Shown in pieces: positions 58,995 to 64,000 of a DNA stretch of 64,000 nt. A program made the translations under genes and the position numbers. Within the stretch, counting starts at the first letter, position 1. Each line of letters starts with the position of its first letter. A model generated the notes under the pieces. That model was given only the letters and a program-made list of their open reading frames with translations. It ran no database searches and had not been told where the DNA came from. The stretch comes from an uncultured Paracoccaceae bacterium (lineage in GTDB: Bacteria; Pseudomonadota; Alphaproteobacteria; Rhodobacterales; Rhodobacteraceae), in assembly GCA_947498415.1 (NCBI GenBank), contig CANMKB010000008.1, positions 1 to 64,000 on the forward strand, written 5' to 3'.

Positions 58995-61094
58995 ATGACC
59001 GCAAGCAACACCAACACACCTAAAGCAACCGGACGCGACCTGTCGGGCCTGCTGGCCAACCGCGATGTCGCCTTTGCTTTTGGCGTGGTGATGATCTTGG
59101 GCATGTTGTTTGTGCCTTTGCCACCCGGACTGTTGGATTTCGGGCTGGCGATTTCACTGTCACTGGCTGTTTTGATCCTGATGGTCGCCCTGTGGATTCA
59201 AACACCGCTTGATTTCAACTCGTTCCCGACCCTGTTGTTGGTTGTCACGATGCTGCGGTTGTCGCTGAACGTATCAACCACACGCCTGATATTAAGCGAA
59301 GGCCACAATGGTACGGCCGCCGCTGGCCAGGTGATCGAGGGCTTCTCTCGGTTCATGGTTGGTGGCGACTTTGTAATCGGGATCGTGATTTTCTCGATTC
59401 TCGTGATCATCAACTTTATCGTTATCACCAAGGGTTCGACGCGCATTGCCGAAGTCGCCGCGCGTTTCTCGTTGGATGCGATGCCTGGCAAACAAATGGC
59501 CATCGACGCCGATTTGGGCGCTGGGATCATTGATGAACATCAAGCCCGCGAGCGCCGCAGAGTTCTGGAAGAAGAAAGCGCCTTTTTCGGAGCCATGGAC
59601 GGTGCGTCTAAATTTGTGCGAGGCGACGCGGTTGCAGGCCTGATCATCACGATCATCAACGTGTTAGGTGGCATTCTGATTGGCATCACCAGCCGCGGCC
59701 TTACCATAGGCGAAGCCGCCAACAATTATACCGTTCTGACCATCGGAGACGGCCTAGTCACACAAATCCCAGCGCTGGTTGTCTCGCTCGCGGCGGGTTT
59801 GCTGGTGACCAAGGGCGGCACAAAAGGGGCCGCAAACGAAGCTGTTCTTTCCCAGCTGGGGCACTTTCCGCGCGCATTATACATGGCCGCAGGCCTTTGT
59901 TTTGTAGTTGGCTTTATGCCCGGCTTTCCTTTCCTTGTTTTTGCGGCGCTCGCGGGTGGAATGGCTGTAATGGGCTATGTCATGCAGGGCCAACTGGCCG
60001 AACAGGAAAAGCTGCGCATCGCCCAAGAAGCAGAAGCTGCGGACAAACCAGACACCCCGATCGACCCGATCAAAGACATGCTGAAACTGGATGATTTACG
60101 CCTTGATCTGGGGGCCGCATTGGTTCCGTTGATCAATTCGCCAGATGCGGCACTGCCCGGAAAAGTCAAAAGCCTGCGGAACTTGTTCATCTCTGACTAC
60201 GGGTTTGTCATTCCGCCCGTGCGAATAAAAGATGACATCACCCTGCCCGCCATGACCTATGCAATTTCGATTCACGGCGTTGAAACCGCACGCGGCGAAT
60301 TGCGACCCGGCGCCATGATGGTGATTGAACCGGCGGGGGCCGAGGTGAATATTGTGGGCGAACGCACACGTGAACCCACCTTTGGCTTGAATGCAATTTG
60401 GGTCGACAAAAGCCGCGCGGCCGAAGCAGAAGGGCGTGGTCTCACGGTGGTTGACCCCGAAAGCGTAGTGACCACTCACCTAACCGAAATCATCAAAGAA
60501 CATATGCCAGAGTTGCTGACCTACTCAGCGACACAAGAGCTGATCGACGGGCAAAGCAAAGACTACCAAAAACTATTGGCAGATATCTCAAATAACGCGC
60601 CGGTCGTGTTGTTGCAGCATGTACTGCAAGCCTTGTTGTCAGAGCGCGTATCGATCCGAAACCTGCCGAAGATCATCGAAGCTGTGGCCGAAGCCTCAGG
60701 CACCACCAAGAACGTACAAATCGTGGTGGAACATGTACGTACGCAGCTGGCAAAACAAATCTGTCAGGCCTTGGTGGATGAAAACGGGTATGTGCCGGTT
60801 GTGACACTGGGCCAGACATGGGAAACCGAGATGGCCAACGCGATCAGCCGCAATGGCGATGACGTGAATTTCATTATGTCGCCGCAACGTGTGCAGGAAT
60901 TTGTTCTTGCGGTACGCAAAGACATTCAGCATTTCGCCGCATCTGATCAATGGCCTGCGTTGATGGTGGCCCCTGATAGCCGCCCCTATGTGCGTTCAAT
61001 TCTCGAACGGGTCAGCCCGATGACTCAGGTCATTTCGCACAACGAAGTGCACCGCAAAGCGTCTTTGAAAACCGTTGCAACGATTGGCACATAG
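58995..61094 (+). CDS. flhA: Flagellar type III export protein FlhA
   Basis: FlhA forms the export-gate nonamer. The 699-residue protein is full length, with about eight N-terminal membrane segments, the FHIPEP-type conserved loop (AMPGKQMAIDADLGAGIIDE) and a large cytoplasmic domain. The linker near residues 330-360 is rich in Glu and Ala. It is 2 nt before fliR. Confidence 0.97.
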   Translation: MTASNTNTPKATGRDLSGLLANRDVAFAFGVVMILGMLFVPLPPGLLDFGLAISLSLAVLILMVALWIQTPLDFNSFPTLLLVVTMLRLSLNVSTTRLILSEGHNGTAAAGQVIEGFSRFMVGGDFVIGIVIFSILVIINFIVITKGSTRIAEVAARFSLDAMPGKQMAIDADLGAGIIDEHQARERRRVLEEESAFFGAMDGASKFVRGDAVAGLIITIINVLGGILIGITSRGLTIGEAANNYTVLTIGDGLVTQIPALVVSLAAGLLVTKGGTKGAANEAVLSQLGHFPRALYMAAGLCFVVGFMPGFPFLVFAALAGGMAVMGYVMQGQLAEQEKLRIAQEAEAADKPDTPIDPIKDMLKLDDLRLDLGAALVPLINSPDAALPGKVKSLRNLFISDYGFVIPPVRIKDDITLPAMTYAISIHGVETARGELRPGAMMVIEPAGAEVNIVGERTREPTFGLNAIWVDKSRAAEAEGRGLTVVDPESVVTTHLTEIIKEHMPELLTYSATQELIDGQSKDYQKLLADISNNAPVVLLQHVLQALLSERVSIRNLPKIIEAVAEASGTTKNVQIVVEHVRTQLAKQICQALVDENGYVPVVTLGQTWETEMANAISRNGDDVNFIMSPQRVQEFVLAVRKDIQHFAASDQWPALMVAPDSRPYVRSILERVSPMTQVISHNEVHRKASLKTVATIGT

Positions 61095-61096
61095 CC

Positions 61097-61852
61097 ATGA
61101 CGCTTGAAGCATTCACTGGCACGCTCATCTTTGGATACTTCCTTGTGGTGGCCCGCATTGGCAGCGCTTTGATGTTTATGCCCGGCTTTGGCGAGCAACA
61201 AATCCCAACGCGTGCGCGCTTGTCTTTTGCGCTGGTTTTGTGTCTGGCGCTTTATCCGATGGCACCAATCACTGCCCAACCGGCAGGTACGGCATCGCAG
61301 ATGCTGCTTTTGTTTGGCGGCGAGGTGACGATTGGTTTGTGGATGGGGCTTACGGCGCGCACTCTATTGTCTGCCATGCAGTTTGCAGGTTTTCAAATTG
61401 GGCAGGTGTCGGGGCTGGCCAATGCTTTTGGCCCCTCGCTTGGGTCATTCGAAGGTGCAACTTTGATAGCGACGCTTTTGCTCATCGGCACGGTTGCCTT
61501 GATGTTCATCACCGATACCCACCACATTATTTTGCGTGCTTTGATGGAAAGCTATGTTGTCTTTCCACCCGGCCCGCCGATGTTTGGAGATTTGGCCGAA
61601 GAAATGGTTCATGCCGCCAGCCGTAGCCTTTACATTGGCGCCTCTATTGCCGCACCATTCTTTGTGATGGGGGTCATCTTGAATCTTGGAATGGGTTTGG
61701 CCAACCGCATGATGCCGCAGCTGCCTGTGTTTTTTGTTGCAGCCTCAATCTTAATTGCCGTGGGTCTGTACATCCTTGGCGTTGCGGTTCCATCGATGAT
61801 CGAGTTTTTCCTCGCCGATTTTGTCCAATGGATCGGCACGTTCCGGTTCTGA
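61097..61852 (+). CDS. fliR: Flagellar type III export gate protein FliR
   Basis: The 251-residue protein is strongly hydrophobic with about six membrane segments. Family features include VVARIGSALMFMPGFGEQQI near the N-terminus and GFQIGQVSGLANAFGP in the middle. It completes the FliP-FliQ-FliR gate and lies 6 nt before flhB. Confidence 0.95.
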   Translation: MTLEAFTGTLIFGYFLVVARIGSALMFMPGFGEQQIPTRARLSFALVLCLALYPMAPITAQPAGTASQMLLLFGGEVTIGLWMGLTARTLLSAMQFAGFQIGQVSGLANAFGPSLGSFEGATLIATLLLIGTVALMFITDTHHIILRALMESYVVFPPGPPMFGDLAEEMVHAASRSLYIGASIAAPFFVMGVILNLGMGLANRMMPQLPVFFVAASILIAVGLYILGVAVPSMIEFFLADFVQWIGTFRF

Positions 61853-61858
61853 TGCAGC

Positions 61859-62986
61859 ATGGCACAAGACGAAGACAAAAGTAGTAAGACCCAGGAGCCC
61901 ACAGAGAAAAAGCTCCGCGATGCGCGCCGCAAAGGAGACGTGCCCAACTCCCGTGAAACCGGCAACATGACGGTGGTTGTTTCGCTGGTCGGCGTGGTCG
62001 GATTTGCTTTGCAGTGGCAAGGATCGCAGTTGGTTGATGCTTTGTCGTCCCTTGTGGATCAGGCCGGTCGCATTCAAGTTGGGTCGGAAACGGCAGGCCT
62101 TGCGACATTGGGCGATGTCTTTTGGGACTTTATCACACGCGTCAGCCTCGCCATTGCGCCGATTTTTGGGTTGTTGCTGTTTGGTGGGTTGGTTGGGGTT
62201 CTTATCCAAGGGCAAACAGTCTTTGCCGTTGAGCGGATCAAGCCGAAGCTTTCGAAAATTTCTCTGATCGAGGGTATTAAGCGCCAATTTTCCGCCAATA
62301 CCTTCGTCGAGTTCATCAAAAACTTGACCAAAGTCTTTGTTGTGGGTGCCCTTGCACTGTGGGTGACAAATACAGCGGTGCGTGACATCTGGCAGGCCCC
62401 GGGTTTTTTGCCTGAAAGCTTGCCGGGCTACATGGCAGAATCTGCACGCAAATTGCTTGTTGCTGCGGCTATCTTTCTCGTTCCTGTGGCCATCGCCGAC
62501 ATTTTCTGGCGGCGTTTCGATTGGAAACGCAAACAAATGATGACCATGAAAGAAGTGCGCGACGAGATGAAAGAATCTGAAGGCGACCCATTGATCAAAG
62601 GCAAACGCCAAGCGATCCGCCGTCAACGCTCGCAACAGCGTATCGCAATGGCTGTTCCTGCTGCGGATTTGATCCTAACCAACCCGACCCACTTTGCTGT
62701 CGCCCTGAAATACGATCAGGGCATTGATGTCGCGCCGATTTGTGTGGCGAAGGGCACGGACCTTATGGCGCGCCAAATTCGTGTCATTGCTCACGAAAAC
62801 GACGTGCCGATTATTGAAAACAAGCCCCTCGCCCGCGCCTTGCACGAACTTGTTGAGGTCGATGACCCAGTTCCGATGGAGCATTGGGAGGTCGTGGCCG
62901 AGATCGTGAGCTTTGTCATGGCGATGAAAAAAGACCCCAAGCGGGTTCCGCCGCCGGGGTCTTCGGTTCGGGATGGGCCTGATTAA
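61859..62986 (+). CDS. flhB: Export substrate-specificity switch protein FlhB
   Basis: FlhB has four membrane segments and a cytoplasmic domain that self-cleaves at NPTH. The 375-residue protein has the N-terminal EPTEKKLRDARRKGDVPNSR motif and NPTH near residue 274, in ADLILTNPTHFAVALKYD. Cleavage together with FliK allows the switch from hook to filament export. Its end overlaps the convergent motE gene by 4 nt. Confidence 0.96.
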   Translation: MAQDEDKSSKTQEPTEKKLRDARRKGDVPNSRETGNMTVVVSLVGVVGFALQWQGSQLVDALSSLVDQAGRIQVGSETAGLATLGDVFWDFITRVSLAIAPIFGLLLFGGLVGVLIQGQTVFAVERIKPKLSKISLIEGIKRQFSANTFVEFIKNLTKVFVVGALALWVTNTAVRDIWQAPGFLPESLPGYMAESARKLLVAAAIFLVPVAIADIFWRRFDWKRKQMMTMKEVRDEMKESEGDPLIKGKRQAIRRQRSQQRIAMAVPAADLILTNPTHFAVALKYDQGIDVAPICVAKGTDLMARQIRVIAHENDVPIIENKPLARALHELVEVDDPVPMEHWEVVAEIVSFVMAMKKDPKRVPPPGSSVRDGPD

Positions 62987-63648
62987 TTCAGGCGGATGCC
63001 GTTCAGATCTTGATCACCCGGCAATTGGCTACGCTCAAGGATAATCTTTGACACAGCACGCGCTCGCACCGGGGTCATCTTGGCCATGATCGGTGCTGCG
63101 GTGCGAGGGTTCATCGTACCAAGAACAAGGATCGTAACCTCGATATCCATTTCGTTCATAATACCCGCCGCCTCGGCTGGTTTCATGTTTTTGTAAAAGC
63201 TAATCAGACGATCCAGATCCGCCGTTTGCTGAGATTCAACTTTGCTCAGTAGCGTTTCTATTGAATCCTTTAATTCAACCAAGGCAGACTTTTCGATCTC
63301 AAGCTTTTCACGCGCCAAGGCAATTTCTGATTCACGAATGCTAAGCGCTTCTTGCTGTTCAGCAACCAAATCACGCTCAATCGATAGGGCATGCAACACT
63401 TCTTCGGGTGTTTCACATTGTGCGGGTGCATTGCTCAGCCCTGCAACCAACGGCGGATGGTCTTCTGCCGGCTGTGGCCCAGTCGGTTCTTCCTCTTCGC
63501 CGCCCCCACCTGCAATTTGCACAACAGGAGGCAACGGCGGTGGTAAATCAGCCGGGTTTGCCAATTCTGGGAACGACACAGCAGCCTTGGCAAAGGCCGT
63601 TGCAGCCAGTCCACCAATCAGGATTTTACCAATGAGGAACTTTGCCAT
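62983..63648 (-). CDS. motE: MotE-like chaperone, MgtE N-terminal-type domain
   Basis: The 221-residue protein has an N-terminal hydrophobic segment (FLIGKILIGGLAATAFAKAA), a Pro/Glu-rich linker with GGGGEEEEP, a coiled coil (about 90-145) and a C-terminal MgtE_N-like domain (FYKNMKPAEAAGIMNEMDIE, then MNPRTAAPIMAKM). In rhizobia MotE is a periplasmic chaperone for the stator-associated MotC. Its partner here is not evident. It lies 3 nt from the following partial gene. Confidence 0.75.
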   Translation of the reverse strand: MAKFLIGKILIGGLAATAFAKAAVSFPELANPADLPPPLPPVVQIAGGGGEEEEPTGPQPAEDHPPLVAGLSNAPAQCETPEEVLHALSIERDLVAEQQEALSIRESEIALAREKLEIEKSALVELKDSIETLLSKVESQQTADLDRLISFYKNMKPAEAAGIMNEMDIEVTILVLGTMNPRTAAPIMAKMTPVRARAVSKIILERSQLPGDQDLNGIRLN

Positions 63649-63651
63649 GTT

Positions 63652-64000
63652 TTATGCCTTTGAGTCCGCACGCGAGGTTTCAAAGAAACGGCGCACCAGA
63701 TCTTGCTTGTTGCGCACAACCTGAACTCCGGGGATTTTATGCGCCGGTGCACGGCGGGTCGCGAACAGCGGTTCGTCATCCTCCTGCGCAAAAGGCGCAT
63801 CTGCATGTGACGGCTGCGGCGGATCTTGCAAGTTTAGCTTCAACTGATGCACGCTTTCTTCGGTCTTATCGACCGCAGAAGAGAACTCTTGGACCAAAGG
63901 CTCAAGCTGTTTGAGCGCGGCCATCAAAACCTGCACTTTGCGAGAGATGTACCAGCCATAGCCAAGGCTTCCGATCAGCAAGGCGATAATGACGATATCA
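63652..64000 (-). CDS. Membrane protein, cut by window end
   Basis: The frame is open to the window edge, so the start is outside. The visible part begins in a membrane segment (DIVIIALLIGSLGYGWYI, from 63999 down), followed by a coiled-coil stretch (VQVLMAALKQLEPLVQEFSS) and a charged tail. I do not recognise the family. It is immediately upstream of motE on the same strand and probably co-transcribed with it. A TTG at 63981 is an internal codon and not the start. Confidence 0.65.
   Translation of the reverse strand, partial: DIVIIALLIGSLGYGWYISRKVQVLMAALKQLEPLVQEFSSAVDKTEESVHQLKLNLQDPPQPSHADAPFAQEDDEPLFATRRAPAHKIPGVQVVRNKQDLVRRFFETSRADSKA

Noticed and set aside
61751..62635. Open frame of 294 codons opposite fliR and flhB
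   Set aside because: Antisense to two conserved genes, with a His/Asn/Arg-rich product typical of shadow frames.

Overview
The window looks like an extrachromosomal replicon, probably a chromid or large flagellar plasmid, of an alphaproteobacterium of the Rhodobacterales (Roseobacter group). Three things point there: the flagellar regulators FlaF and FlbT next to multiple small flagellins, the RpoE-ChrR singlet-oxygen pair with its lipid operon, and a Rep_3-type initiator divergent from parAB. No rRNA, tRNA, insertion sequence, prophage or CRISPR array was seen. About four fifths of the window belongs to one flagellar gene set.

Layout. 1-6.3 kb: 3' part of fliF, then fliH, fliN, fliP and fliG (+), facing flaF-flbT-DUF1217 (-). 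6.6-9.5 kb: a response regulator with a degenerate GGDEF-like tail and an asparagine-synthetase-like gene. 9.5-14.1 kb: central carbon genes, namely monomeric icd, a LacI-type repressor and gap, with a 40-bp palindrome between repressor and gap. 14.2-19.9 kb: an orphan ORF, chrR-rpoE, and a divergent four-gene lipid operon (flavoprotein, DUF1365, Cfa-type methyltransferase, DUF3833) read from an RpoE-type promoter. 19.9-24.2 kb: replicon core, parB-parA (-) and repB (+), separated by an origin with 22-bp-phased iterons. 24.6-29.9 kb: a signalling module of a second GGDEF-like response regulator, an HPt protein, a large sensor kinase and a CheY-like receiver. 29.9-37.7 kb: a fliJ-like gene, motA, an unknown membrane protein, motB, a MucR-type zinc-finger regulator, an OmpR-type pseudo-receiver regulator, a small unknown protein and an RpoH-like sigma factor. 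37.7-52.2 kb: fliK and flgD; fliL-like, flgH, flgA, flgG and flgF (-); a TPR-like protein; flgE, flgK and flgL; an FtcR/CtrA-like regulator (-); flgI, flgJ and an flgN-like gene. 52.3-55.3 kb: three tandem flagellin genes. 55.3-64 kb: fliI (-); flgB, flgC, fliE, fliQ, a lytic transglycosylase gene, flhA, fliR and flhB; then motE and a truncated membrane protein (-).

How the parts work together. The set covers almost all of the export gate, ATPase, rod, rings, hook, junction, filament and stator. fliM, fliO and the 5' end of fliF are not in the window. Several flagellar and signalling operons are preceded by TTAA-N7-TTAA boxes of CtrA type. One intergenic region, between the FtcR-like gene and flgI, has six TTAA half-sites at an exact 11-bp period. 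Both OmpR-type regulators have Gly where the phospho-accepting Asp should be, so they are probably not controlled by ordinary phosphorylation. All three flagellin leaders carry a small stem-loop with an AGAA loop about 30 nt before the start codon, a plausible target for post-transcriptional control by FlbT. Together with the RpoH-like sigma factor, this suggests a self-contained flagellar control circuit on a replicon that also carries central-metabolism and oxidative-stress genes.
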